From Anabas testudineus (lineage: Eukaryota; Chordata; Actinopteri; Anabantiformes; Anabantidae): a DNA stretch of 64,000 nt. The DNA is taken from the NCBI RefSeq assembly GCF_900324465.2, contig NC_046627.1, positions 2,899,219-2,963,218 on the forward strand, written 5' to 3'. The position numbers and the translations under genes were made by a program. The notes beneath the pieces were generated by a model that saw only the letters and a program-made list of their open reading frames with translations, did not search any database and was not told where the DNA came from. Shown one piece after another: positions 32,191-43,525 of this stretch (within the stretch, counting starts at the first letter, position 1; each line of letters starts with the position of its first letter).

Positions 32191-35100
32191 ACACACTCAC
32201 ACTCACACTCACACTCAGTGATATCTGCTGGTAAACACTCCGGGTGTTATGTTAATGGGCTCTTCATAGAGAGAGTGTGTTGACTGACACAGCACAGGCA
32301 GAGCTTTATGTGTGTGAGACACGGCGCTGTCAAAGCATCAAAGCTGAAAACCGAGAAAAGAAAATCACGTGTGATCTTCATAAAGTCAACACACTGAAGA
32401 AACAGAAGAAGAAACAAAACCAAATTTAAAGTGTTTGTTAATACAGTAACACACATGAATATAAATACACACACATCAGGTGCTAATTCTGTATTATGAT
32501 ACGTTAACAATGGGTCGGTCCGTTCATCTGAAATGTAAATATATGTGTCACTCCGTCCTTTAGGCAGTTGTTACCCATGTCCTGAGTCCGTGGAGGTCAG
32601 ATGTACGTGCGGTTCAACCGTCTTGGTCATTCCCTGTGGGCGAGAACGGACCACCAAACCGCCTCGCTGCAAGGAGTCCTGCAGGTAAACACAAGTCCTT
32701 CACATTAGATTTAAGATGGGGATGCTCGGGGGGGAGAAGAGAAGACATCCATGTAAAGTGCAACTCAACTGCTTAACGGAGGCATTTATTATGAATTAGT
32801 TTTTATTTTTCCGCTATTATTAGCACCTGTCAGACTCACAAAAGGCAGCACGATGCTCCACAGTGTGGTTTGAATGAAAACAGTGGCATTTTCATAGAGA
32901 GATAAGGGAGGGGACCTTCCCCAGAACATGTGAGAACTGGATCAGCTTCACTGCAAACAGAGAGGAGGCTGTCATAAGTGAATAAACTAGAGGAGAATGG
33001 GAACGCATCAGTAGACCAACCAATCTTCCCATACAGCTCAACTTCTCAAGGAGAGAAATTGCTCAGTAAATATGTTATGTTTGATTCTGTTGCTAATTAA
33101 CGGTATAGTTCACATTTTATAGTGGATCTGTGGTTGACACGTGCACATACACAGCATTAGCTCTGCAATGTAAACCAACATAAATTATTTCAGCAATCAG
33201 TGTAGAGAGAAGCTCACAGCATCGTCCCCGGCACCATAAATTAATATTCAGTCAGTTACTGGATGCGCTCACATTTACTCCCAGAGCTCCATTATACTGA
33301 GAGGGATTTCTAATGTTTGGTGTTTCTTCTGTTACCATCTCCTCCAGGTCTCCTACATCCTGCCACCACCCGACAGAGAGCCTCACCGCTGCCACCCTGG
33401 CCCCTGCCCTCCCTGCAGACAGACCTGTTTGTTGGCCCTGCCCGGTTGCAGCCACACCTGCCCACAGCCGTGCCACGACCTGGTCCTGGTCAAGTCCCAA
33501 CAGGTGGGCTCCTAATTAAAGGAACAGTCTGTTCGTTAGTGTGTAACTGTCCAAATTAGAGAGAGTGAAATAATATAACTATAACTTTATATAGATTTGA
33601 GATACTTTTACTTCGTATTTACATCTTCTTACTGATTTCCAGATTGTAGTTTTTAATGGTTAATATAAAAAAATACATTATGTGATATTATTCATTAAAT
33701 AAGAAAATAAGAAATTCCCACGCCAGCCAACAGTATTTAAAGTTGTTAAAATGAGCTGCAGCTTAATCAGCAGCAACAAACAGACAATGATTTTAACTTA
33801 AATTAAGTCATGCGTTTACATATTAACTTCCACCACTGAGGAACTTTTCCTTTGACAGAGTCTGTTCTGGATAAATTTTGTAAAACATAATAAATGACTT
33901 TGTGTGTTTTTGTGCGCGTGTTAAACTCCATTATTCATATTTTATTACTGTCATCGCTTATATAAAGTGACATTTCCTGTTTCCTATCAGCGAAGATCAT
34001 AACCCAACAGAATAATGATGTTGTGGAAAAGCTCCCAGTGTTTTTCTCTGTCTGCCCCCGGCATGTGTTCATGATCGATATGTGTTTTAGGTTCAGTTAG
34101 CGGGTCCGTGGGAGCAGCCGACCGAACCTGCGTTCGTGAAGAAAGCTCTTCCCTGCCCTCCGTGTCAAGTACCAATACCAACGTAAGTCAGACACATTAT
34201 TACGACAGATTGACACGAGTTCTCTGTAAGAACCGGTTTTTAAAGAGGGTCGACACAAAAAAGTTGAATCTACAGAGAACAGATTGGAATTACCTGCATG
34301 TAAAACTATTAAACTAAGTGTTGGACACTTGAATCAACATTAAGCTCCATGTAAGTATCAGATCAGACCCAAGCCAGTGCTAGAGGACTTGGAGGACTTT
34401 GAATTGGAGACCTAAGGATAGCAGAATACAATGTGTGATGAATAGTGTGTTAATGTGAGAAACATGAAATACCAGCATGAGCAGAATCTGCTGCTCTAGA
34501 CACAGATTAATAAAATAAAATGAACCCAAACAGAGGAGCTGGAGGTTTGAGTCTAACAGTGTGACGACTTCATGACGAATGAAAATGATTGATCTGTGTT
34601 TTCACCATGTGGTCCCCACACTCCCGAGACACAAGTGCAAACAGTAACGACACCGAAACACTAAAACACACACACAGAGTGTGTTAGGTGGTGAGGTCCT
34701 GTCATGGATCATTAAACCTGAGATTAAAATTAAACTCTACATGCTGTGTTTGTATGTTCTTGTGTGGGGTTTCCAGCTGCCAGCGGTTCTGTGATGCAGT
34801 GATTACCAGCACAGTGTGTGTGTGTGTGGCCAGCAGCCATAAACACGACTGTGTTGTGTGTTTGAGGTACAATATTTCTGTGTACATTCGCTTCTAGGTA
34901 TTTATGCGTATTTACAGTATTTTGTACAGGTTCGGTAGAAGTGTTCAGTAGCTGCCTGAATGTGTGTGTGGATCTTGGAGTAGGAGGAAAACACTGCTGT
35001 TGCACGAGAAGCCTGCTGTGAGCGTAGCTGCCGTTGAATAACAGTCATTACTTTGTTCTCACTAAGCCGTGTCACAGTGAAAACCATCAAACAGTGAAAG

Positions 35101-36166
35101 TTAATATTTGGTCCCACTTATTCTTATCACTTCACTGATTTCAGCAAATTCTCTCCAGTCATTAAATATGATGCATTTCTGTTGTGAGGTAAAAGAGATT
35201 ATCAAGAACCAGGAGGTTCTCATGGGTTCAACCACCAGAGCCATGATGCAAAGAATAAATGGAAGTAAATAGAATGAATTGAAGCCAGCTATGTCAAGTG
35301 AAGCTAATCAGTGGAGGTGTATGGGAGATTCTTGGAGATTGACTCACTGATGATATTCTAATTAAATGTATTAATGGATGTTTCAAAAATTCAAGTGAAA
35401 AAAACGGCATAAACTGACATTGGTTAGTGAGTTAAAGAAAGTGTATTTAAGAAAACTTTGTTTTAATGCAAGTAAATGGATCAGTCATCAGAGAGAAGCG
35501 AGTGACATGAGAACCTGGTGCTTCATGAGTATAACTTTCTAAGAATAAAAGTGCAGCTAAAACAAGGTGTGATGTTTAAAGTTAATGGAAATAAAGGGAA
35601 TAAATAGAAGTGAATGCAGTGACACTGAGTGACAGCTATGTTTTGGTCAACAGAGTGATATTATTTAAAACGAATAAGTTTGACTGAAAAAAAGTGAAAC
35701 AAATAGAAGTGATGATGAAATGAATAGAAGTCAATGGGTTCCTCTTTTTGTCTTTCAGGACCTGTTTTGGGGAACATGAGGTAAGAAATCGTTAGTTTAC
35801 ACTGTCCAACTGTACATTACCTTCCCCTCTGTAATGATTATTAAAACCTCTGACAAAGATTATTAAACCTGTTTAAACCTCTTTTTACCGTTTGTCACCA
35901 TTCACACAAACACATCACATCACACATCTGCCTTGTGTTTAGATTGATCACTCCTCTTTTGTTTTTACAACGTTCCCTCTCCTCTCCTCTCCTCTGTGTT
36001 TTCTTTTCTGTCCTGTTCTCTCGTCTCGGCGTCCATTATTAGTTTGTCCTTCTGACCTCCGCCTTATTCACTCCTTCTTTCTCTCCGTCTATTCATCTGG
36101 TTTGTCCTTCTCTGTCTGTCATATAATTCCCCGTTGCATTTCATTTCATTTAGTCGCTTGGTATTC

Positions 36167-36213
<47 letters not shown>

Positions 36214-36273
36214 ATACACAGTCATTCACCTTCAGACGAGGTCCGGAAACATTCATAGTTTTAAACATATCTG

Positions 36274-36370
<97 letters not shown>

Positions 36371-37748
36371 GATCAGGTCAGCCCGGTGCCGTGTCATCGC
36401 CAGGGTCGATTCTCCTGCGGTCGACCTTGTGGACGACCTTTAACCTGTGGTAACCACGACTGCAGCAGGGAGTGTCACCTGGTTACCAATGGCAACAAGG
36501 TGATATTACAAATACAAAAATGTATATTTATGAGATGATTCTTCAGTTTAGCTTGATAAGATCTGTAAACAAAGGGTCTGTGGCAGCGGTTAACACACCT
36601 CAGGTGGAAACACCCAGGTGAGTTCAGCCGTGTCTCAGTCTGAGCTCTTATCAACTTCACCTCATCGTAAAACCCTCGTAATAAGGGAGGTTCTACCGTC
36701 CTCATAATGATGGAAGACAAACAAGGCTGGTTTTGTTATTCTCAGAGCTTCATTCCGGCTCTGCAGCTCAGCTCAGCTCCTGATAGATCTCAGGTCTCTC
36801 TCAGACCTAATAGCAGGCTAGCTGTTACTGTTGCATCCATGCTAACGTTTGCCTCTTGACACAGTCGTGAACGTCAGAAACATCCCAGTAGGTCCACATC
36901 TTCCCGTCAGCTCATAAAAAAACACACAATGTGAGACACAGAGGAGCTGCTGTAGCTGGACGCCGCCCAACAGGCAAACACTTCCACATTTATTTATATT
37001 TGCAGATCACTTCACATTCGAAACACCTTCATGTGGAGCCAAGGCGCTGCTCAAATTAATTCAGAGCAACTTTACTTGACCCTGTTTGAGGAATTTCATG
37101 CTACAGAACAAGACAAATGGCTGGTAGAGCCAAACCAAACGCTGTTAATCAAGGAACTGTTCAAATAGTAATAAACAAGGCAATAAGGCCGCACAACAAC
37201 ATACAAACATCCTCCTCTTTGCAGTGCGAGGTGTGTGAGGAGAGCTGCTCCAAGCCCCGTCCTGCAGGGTGCCCCCATTCCTGCCCGCTCCCGTGTCACC
37301 CCGGTGACTGCCCCCGCTGCAGCCAGATGATCCGCCAACGCTGTCACTGCAAGATCAGCATGCTCTACGTGGAGTGCACGTCAGTACAAACACACTGAGG
37401 GGTTCCTTAATGGAACCAATTAACACAACAGGGCAAAGCACAGAAGTGCTGTGCAGGTGAAATGTTTAGTGTTGAGTGCAGATGTATGAGAGTTACATTT
37501 GTAACTATGGTTCTATGAATTCTGTAAGAGGTCTGATTGAACAGAGGTGGTACAGTGGAGGTGGAGGAGGTTCAGATATTCAGAACATTCCCAGTAACAT
37601 ATTCATAGTATAATAATAATGTAGTGATTATGAAGCTTCATGGAGAATGAAAACATTAACAGGTTTGTGTCTCTGTAGGAAGTTGACATCAGCTGATGAA
37701 CAGACGAAGGTGGAGCTGGGCTCCTGCAACAACCAGTGTCCTAAAGAG
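24202..37748 (+). CDS. nfxl1: NF-X1-type zinc finger protein NFXL1, incomplete at its C terminus
   Basis: Twenty coding exons are recognisable. The ATG is at 24221 ([15 protein letters not shown], like human MEASWRQ). Exons: 24202-24392, 24503-24700, 24974-25083, 25218-25348, 25847-25891, 26306-26439, 26680-26765, 26977-27052, 27557-27654, 28385-28499, 28652-28776, 28899-29021, 29942-30032, 32564-32684, 33348-33503, 34091-34182, 35759-35780, 36377-36499, 37225-37379 and 37679-37748. A RING/PHD-like finger ([16 protein letters not shown]) is followed by many NF-X1 fingers such as [18 protein letters not shown]. Human NFXL1 continues for over 150 residues, including a final membrane segment. 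Those exons are not found before the N gap. Exon 33348-33503 is 156 nt where its neighbours' phases demand 3n+1, so it carries a frameshift or a sequence error. Confidence 0.93.
27396..27480. repeat. (CA)n microsatellite in an nfxl1 intron
   Basis: Uninterrupted CA dinucleotides over roughly 85 bp. Confidence 0.95.
28789..28835. repeat. (CA)n microsatellite just after an nfxl1 5' splice site
   Basis: CA repeat that starts about 12 bp downstream of the donor at 28777. Confidence 0.95.
30313..30640 (-). pseudogene. Remnant of a BED-finger (hAT/ZBED-type) transposase in an nfxl1 intron
   Basis: On the minus strand a broken reading frame gives [13 protein letters not shown], then after a frame change CKTIMAQCC and [12 protein letters not shown]. 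The spacing of Cys-x-x-x-x-Cys and the HLRRKH ending fit a BED zinc finger as in hAT transposases and ZBED proteins. No catalytic domain follows, so only the N-terminal part survives. It lies in the 2.5 kb intron 30033-32563. Confidence 0.5.
32121..32217. repeat. (CA)n microsatellite with ACTC interruptions
   Basis: CA repeat of about 65 bp followed by CACACTCACACT-type imperfect units, in an nfxl1 intron. Confidence 0.9.
36169..36211. repeat. (CA)n arm of a CA/TG inverted pair
   Basis: About 21 CA units. With the TG tract at 36277-36370 it makes two complementary arms separated by about 65 bp within one nfxl1 intron. Confidence 0.9.
36277..36370. repeat. (TG)n tract next to an nfxl1 3' splice site
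   Basis: About 47 TG units end only 6 bp before the exon at 36377 (the junction reads TTGATCAG, then GTCAGCCC). The tract takes the place of a pyrimidine tract. Confidence 0.92.
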
Positions 37749-38356
37749 GTACGCACAGTTGACATGCAGACATTTACACTTAAGTGTTGTCTGCAGGGAC
37801 AGTAAGGGTTTTATGTTGTGTGTTGTGAAGCCTCCACTAACTGTACAGAGTGGTATAGTCATAGTGTACATGAACCACACAAACTAACTTGTTACAATCA
37901 ACAACACAGAACCTGAAACCCATATTAGCCCTGAGATTTCTCCTTCTCCATCCAGAGACCTCGCCCTGGGCCCCATTGCATCATGGAAGTTGTTTATCAC
38001 ACTTTGAAAGTGGAGTCACCTGCCTCCCATTACTGAGAGTGTGTGTGTCTCCATGCAGATAATGTTCTCCACTGATAGTGTTGGAAGTCAGTTGCTTCCT
38101 TTTCACAGCTCTGAGTCCTCTCCTCCCTCTCCTAATCTCTTTCTGCTTCTTTCACTGATCAATAATCGATAAACGTCGGTGTCATTGCAGCAGTCACTCA
38201 GTACCCTCCAGTTCAGGTCTGTGTCTGTAATAAGTTTAGCTCTGCGGTGCCAGACGACACGAACACAGCATCTCTGTCTATCGGAGCGTGTTTTACTTTC
38301 ACCTGGGAATGATTTAGCTTTTTTCTTCTGTCACTTACCGGCACTGACACACACAC

Positions 38357-38556
38357 NNNNNNNNNNNNNNNNNNNNNNNNNNNNNNNNNNNNNNNNNNNN
38401 NNNNNNNNNNNNNNNNNNNNNNNNNNNNNNNNNNNNNNNNNNNNNNNNNNNNNNNNNNNNNNNNNNNNNNNNNNNNNNNNNNNNNNNNNNNNNNNNNNNN
38501 NNNNNNNNNNNNNNNNNNNNNNNNNNNNNNNNNNNNNNNNNNNNNNNNNNNNNNNN
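38357..38556. other. Assembly gap (200 N)
   Basis: Exactly 200 N, a common placeholder for a gap of unknown size. The last nfxl1 exons probably lie within it. Order and orientation across it depend on scaffolding. Confidence 0.98.
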
Positions 38557-39540
38557 TTTACAATTTATCAATATGGGGATGACAGCAGCAGTTTTCTCCA
38601 AAGCAGATGTGATAAAGAAAAGCATTGAAAATAATTAAAAGAAGTAGTTCCAAAGCTTCAGATTTGAGGCTTATTCTAAACTAACGTGAACTGCTACCCA
38701 TATATTTCTGTTCTGAAGAGATTATAGCATCTGTTCCAGCTGAGTCTAAACTTAAATATCTAGAAATATTTATCTCTCGAAAGACAGTAAGATGATTAGA
38801 AGACAAAAATCTCAGTCATTGGTTGTTCAGAGATTTAATTATCTTTGGTACAGTTCAAAGCGAAGGGGATATCGAAGCTGATTTATCAATGTCAGTTGTG
38901 TTTATCCTGCATAAAACAACCAAGGCTGTCAACGCTGCTCTATTCAATTTTCTGTGGAAGAATAAATGCAAATGCATCAAAAGGTCACAGCTAATTAAAG
39001 ATTATGATGAGGCAGTTTAAAAGCAAAAGACTTCAACGCATTAATGGGAACTTTGAAGCTAAAGTGATTCACCTAAGCCAACACACTTCATGTGCTTTCA
39101 TATAAACTATTTGGAAAAGTGGGAGGGTCAGAATTTCTATGAAATGTGATTTGATCTCTAAATCTAAAAATTTATTGTATAATTTCCATATACAAGCACT
39201 TTACCATTGGAATATATTTTCCTATAATTTAACACCTCATAGTCATAGCCAAAGCCTGTTCACTTGTAGCAAGGCCTTGTCTTTAGTTATAGTTTATTGT
39301 AATTCTACCGTTGCCTTTACAGCTTTGGGTCTTGGAATGATGTGTCCAGGATTTTAATAGTCTCTAAATCTTCATCCTCCAATCATTGATAAAGGCTGGC
39401 TATCCTTGACAATCATGTTGCCAAACCTCTGTTTACTAGACACTGTGTGGGAGAAGGGTTTGTGTATTTGATAATATGTTCATATAAAGACTGTCTGTTG
39501 ATGCACATACGGAGATTGAAAATGAATTGAACATAACAAG
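38557..39540 (+). mobile_element. Decayed L1-like LINE fragment (C-terminal part of ORF2)
   Basis: Just after the gap the plus strand reads YQYGDDSSSFLQ, a worn version of the LYADD motif. At about 38935-39020 it reads LFNFLWKNKCKCIKRSQLIK then DYDE, the region after the RT in L1-type ORF2. Stops and frame changes are frequent, so the copy is old. Its 5' part is lost in the gap. Confidence 0.6.
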
Positions 39541-40640
39541 TGAAGCGTAAATAAAATCTACTTTAATTAGTGGTATAACTCTCTCTATGTCTCTTTACAA
39601 CCAAACATGTCTTCAGTAATAATAATTATATGGCTTATTTAGAACCAAACCACTGTTAAACAAGGAAAATTATTAAGAAGTAGTAGAAGTAGCATTAATA
39701 AATTATTATTATAGTAATACTAATAGTAATAATAGTAGTAGTGGTGGGCAAATGAAGCCCCATGAAGCACTTTGAAGCTTTCCTAACAATTGTGTGTAAA
39801 AAGGTTCAGAGCTTCAAGACTTCAGTGACGGTGACATCTGGTGGACAACTGAAGCCATACTAACCTCTAAAGGGCACGACTGAAGCTCTGTTTCAATCCC
39901 AGGACAGTAATAGAAGTTCAAAGTTCAGAAAAGTCTGTGTGGTCATTTAAATGTTTTGTTCATTCATACCAAATAATGATTATAGAGTCATTACAGTAAA
40001 ATATGCAGATGCTCTGTCTCATACTCTAAAACACATTCCAGATTAAACCAAAGAACCAATACAAATTAAAACATGGGTTAAATGTTTGTTTAATTGTTAG
40101 GGTTTATTTTCCCTCACAGGATTAGAGATCCTTCCTACTTTGAAAATAATCACAGTGTTTGAATTTATTCCATTACTTTATTTGAGTGAAGTGCTGAAGT
40201 GTAATAGTTTGTCATTTGAGGACTTGTGTTGTTGATTTGAAATGATTATTTACAGAAGCAGAAGCAGTTAGTTGTCTTCACAGGTTTTTATTGAGAAATA
40301 ATAATCGGCTCATCCCTGGCACTCAAGTGTCGCAGCATAGATGATAGATGAGCGACTTTCGTTTCTCTCTTTCTTTTCCTCCCTGTTAAATATTTTTTCT
40401 TGTTGTCTCTTGAGGGTTTGTTCTCTACACTTCAAACCTCCGACTCTGTGCAGTGCGCATAGCCGCATATTCAAGTACGGTCAAAAAACCTACAAGCAAT
40501 TGTAATTTTATTTTTTAATTAAAAATACAATTCAATTAGAGAAACATAACATTTAATAAACTGTATTATACCTTATTTGGTCGTATGACATCAAAATGAG
40601 CCCAAACTTTAGAACGTCTCGTATTGGTAGAACCCGCCAT
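39541..40640. other. Intergenic, repeat-derived
   Basis: No gene seen. Trinucleotide-rich stretches (TAG/TAA) occur at 39680-39750. At about 40513-40600 there is a segment related to the tandem pair at 2021-2190, sharing AAAAATACAATTCAATTA and ATAAACTGTATTATACC. Confidence 0.45.
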
Positions 40641-40644
40641 GAAA

Positions 40645-40715
40645 CTTTTACGTCACGTGTCACGTGACTGACGATATTGGACGCTTTCTACGTCATCGAT
40701 CTGTCACGTGACACT
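40645..40715 (+). promoter_or_regulatory. Promoter of V-set gene 1 with repeated CACGTG (CLEAR/E-box) and CRE-like sites
   Basis: GTCACGTGAC occurs at 40659-40668 and again at 40703-40712. An overlapping GTCACGTGTC lies at 40652-40661. CRE-like TACGTCA words lie at about 40649-40655 and 40689-40695. GTCACGTGAC equals the published CLEAR consensus bound by TFEB/MITF-type factors, and CACGTG is also bound by USF. The cluster is about 185-240 bp upstream of the start codon at 40897. Function is inferred from motif and position only. Confidence 0.45.
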
Positions 40716-40896
40716 GTGAGTCTCTGCCGTTCTTCAGGAAGTCACACAAGATCCGGAGCCTCTGTCGTTTATACAGAACTAAATAGTAGTAGTGATAGTT
40801 AATAATGGCAGCAGCAGTAGTACTTTAGTAGTTTAGTAGTTTAGTGTTGTTTCCGTCATTAGTTAGTTAGTTAGTCGCTCTGTGGACAAACTGATC

Positions 40897-43525
40897 ATGT
40901 CTAAAACTACTTTCTCTATCATCGGCTCTCTATCGTCGGCTCTTCTCTCGGTCGTGTCTCTACAGATGTGCAGCGGTGAGTCGATCTGTGGAGACTTCAT
41001 GTGCAGCTTCACGAACTCTAACAACACTGTTTGTTTTAACACTTTCACTCCGGGATTGAGAAAGTTTTCCAGAATCTTCTATTGGTGTTTGCTAACGGCT
41101 AATGTAGCTAGCTAGCCACACTACGTTATCGACGTTTCTCTGAATGAACCCATTAGATTATCATAATTAACAGTGTCAGTGTCGTGAGGGATAATATATA
41201 TAATAATATTGATAATAATATTAACGAAGAATCCGAGATAATAGTGTGATGTTAGTAGAGAAAAGTGCCTAATGTTAGCATAAGTGTAGTGCTACACGTT
41301 AGCATCTTGTTAGGTGAGTTAATATTAGGAAGCTAGTTGGTTAGCTAATAGGTGGCTAATAGATAAAGATAGAGATAAAGATAGATAAAGACCGAATTAA
41401 ACAGCGAGATAGAGAAACAGAGACTGATCGATCGATAGATGTGGATCAATAGAGAGATAGATCGACTGTGAGAGAGAAACAGGACTAGATAAAAGGATGT
41501 CGACTGAAACCTTTACAGTTTAAACATGCTAATATGGCTAATGTAGCTGGATGACTTACAGGTCTGTAACTAACCGGAAACAACAGGACTGAAAATCGGT
41601 GCATCACACACATGCAAACAGTCACACCTTAATCAAAGTTAATAGAAGTAATCTTAAGATGAACATTTTCTCTGCACACAGAACAATCAGGATATGAGGC
41701 TTTTCTCCACCGTGTATTTCAATATGTCACATATTGAAATGCTCATTAAATGACCACCAAGCTCTCAGTGTTTTGGTTTGGATACAGCTGCACTTTAACC
41801 TTTTGTTGCTTACATACAATGGAGGTGAGGGCTCAACACACTGCAGCTTAAGAAAACACATGCAGACACACAAATCACAGGCAAATTAAGAAAACTGTTT
41901 AAATTTCAGTTTTGATTATTTCCATGTAGACTAAAGTTGTTGTGAATCGTGGGCCCCGTCACAGCTTTTAGACTCAGTCAACCTGTTTGTTAAACTGCAG
42001 TTTGAAGTACAGTCGGATAAATTAATGACGTTCTCACACACCCAACTCAGAAACTTGGAGAACTCTCAAGCAGTATTGTTAAACTTAAAACTTAATGTTT
42101 AAGTACAATTTGAAGGCTTCAGTGTTTTATGATTCCTCTGGTAGACACAGTACGTTATTATTGTGTTAGTGCTGAACTGTTTTCACTGTTACTAAATTCA
42201 GCTGCTGAACGGCAAAGTGAAGAATAGCGAGTCATCACTTGGAGAAAAACGTTGTAGTTGGATCTTTTTAACTTTTCTCCTCTGTTCTGTGTTTTTTCTG
42301 TCCCTCAGGTCTGGAGAACATCACGGCCCACCTTGGTCAGAACATCACGCTGCCATGTAGTGCTTCGATCAACATGACCCCCATCGCTGTAGAGTGGACG
42401 AGGCCTGACCTGACACCAGATGTTGTCTTCTTTTACCTGGGGAAGTCTTCTAATGAGAGACAGCAGCATCAGTCTTTTAATGGCCGAGTGGATCTGGTGG
42501 ACAGACTGATGAAGGATGGAAACCTGTCTTTGGTTCTAATGAACGTCACCGCTAATGACAGTGGGACCTATGAGTGTAGGGTCAAAGAGAAGGTCGAGAG
42601 ACGCAGGATAAGAAGTGTTATTGAATCTCCACCCATCAACACCATCAGACTGACTGTTACACCATCAGGTGAGCTTGATCATGATTGGATGGTTTTTCTA
42701 TCAAGGAACACATGATGGCAGCCTGTAGAAAAAAATATATATACATGATGTCACACACTGTTTGTAATATTGCCATACAGCTTTGGGAATATTACAAACA
42801 GTGTTGAATCAGTATGAGTACAGCCAGATACTCGTATCTGCATTGGTGCATCACTATCGATAATCCCAAGATCAAAACAACAAGGTGTCAGTAACTCCAA
42901 AAAGTTTTAATTAAATTTGTGTAGGAAATTTAATCTGTTGTTTTATTCACTCACTGCAGGTGAAGAACCAGATGAAGAACCTACGACTGGACCAAAAAAG
43001 GGTGGAAATGTTTGGCTGACAGTTGTTCTGCCAGTTCTTGTTGTTGGTGTTGTTATTATTATTATTATTATTACCACTGGTTTTGTGATCAATAGAAAAA
43101 AAAAGACTTCATACCAACTTCCTCCTGAACAAGGCTGTAATTTACAGGTATGAAATATTTCACATCTCTTTTCTCTTCAATCTATATGAGCTGCTGCTGT
43201 TTTCTTAGTGAACACTTCAACACAGAGTAAAACAACGTGAGATCATACCGGAACCCACAGTGGTCCTTTGAGTTTGGACTTTCCTAAAGACACTGTGGAC
43301 AACTGTCAGTGAATAATCACTGACAGTGATTTAGCTCAATAACTCAATAACAAATTATTGTCTCTATGTGTTTGAAACAGCAGCAGCTCTCGTGTTAAGG
43401 TCATATTTTATGTGTGGCAGCTTTCAGCTTAATTTAATAAATCTCATCTGTTCTATCTGCAGGAAACGCGGTCAGCTGGGTGTGAGATTATCTCTGTTTC
43501 GTCTGCATTAGACATCGCAGGGTGA
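40897..43525 (+). CDS. Single V-set immunoglobulin membrane receptor, gene 1 (intact)
   Basis: Four exons join in phase: 40897-40975, 42309-42668, 42960-43147 and 43463-43525. They total 690 nt, or 229 residues. Exon 1 encodes a signal peptide (TTFSIIGSLSSALLSVVSLQ). Exon 2 is one V-type Ig domain with the Cys pair in ITLPCSA and GTYECRV, preceded by DSGTYEC as in V-sets, and several N-glycosylation sites (NIT, NMT, NLS, NVT, NDS). Exon 3 has a short acidic stalk, a transmembrane helix (VVLPVLVVGVV plus an Ile run) and a basic stop-transfer (NRKKK). The cytoplasmic tail of about 40 residues has TSYQLPPEQ and no ITIM. It resembles teleost butyrophilin/VSIG-like V-set receptors. No specific orthologue is claimed. 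A possible poly(A) signal lies at 43879-43884. Confidence 0.85.

Noticed and set aside
36102-36538. Open frames across the CA/TG tracts
   Set aside because: They consist mostly of dinucleotide translation; the real exon here is 36377-36499 in the nfxl1 frame.
39748-39900. GTGGTGGGCAAATGAAGCC stretch resembling a hAT element end
   Set aside because: No matching inverted end or target duplication was found to the right, so the call cannot be supported.
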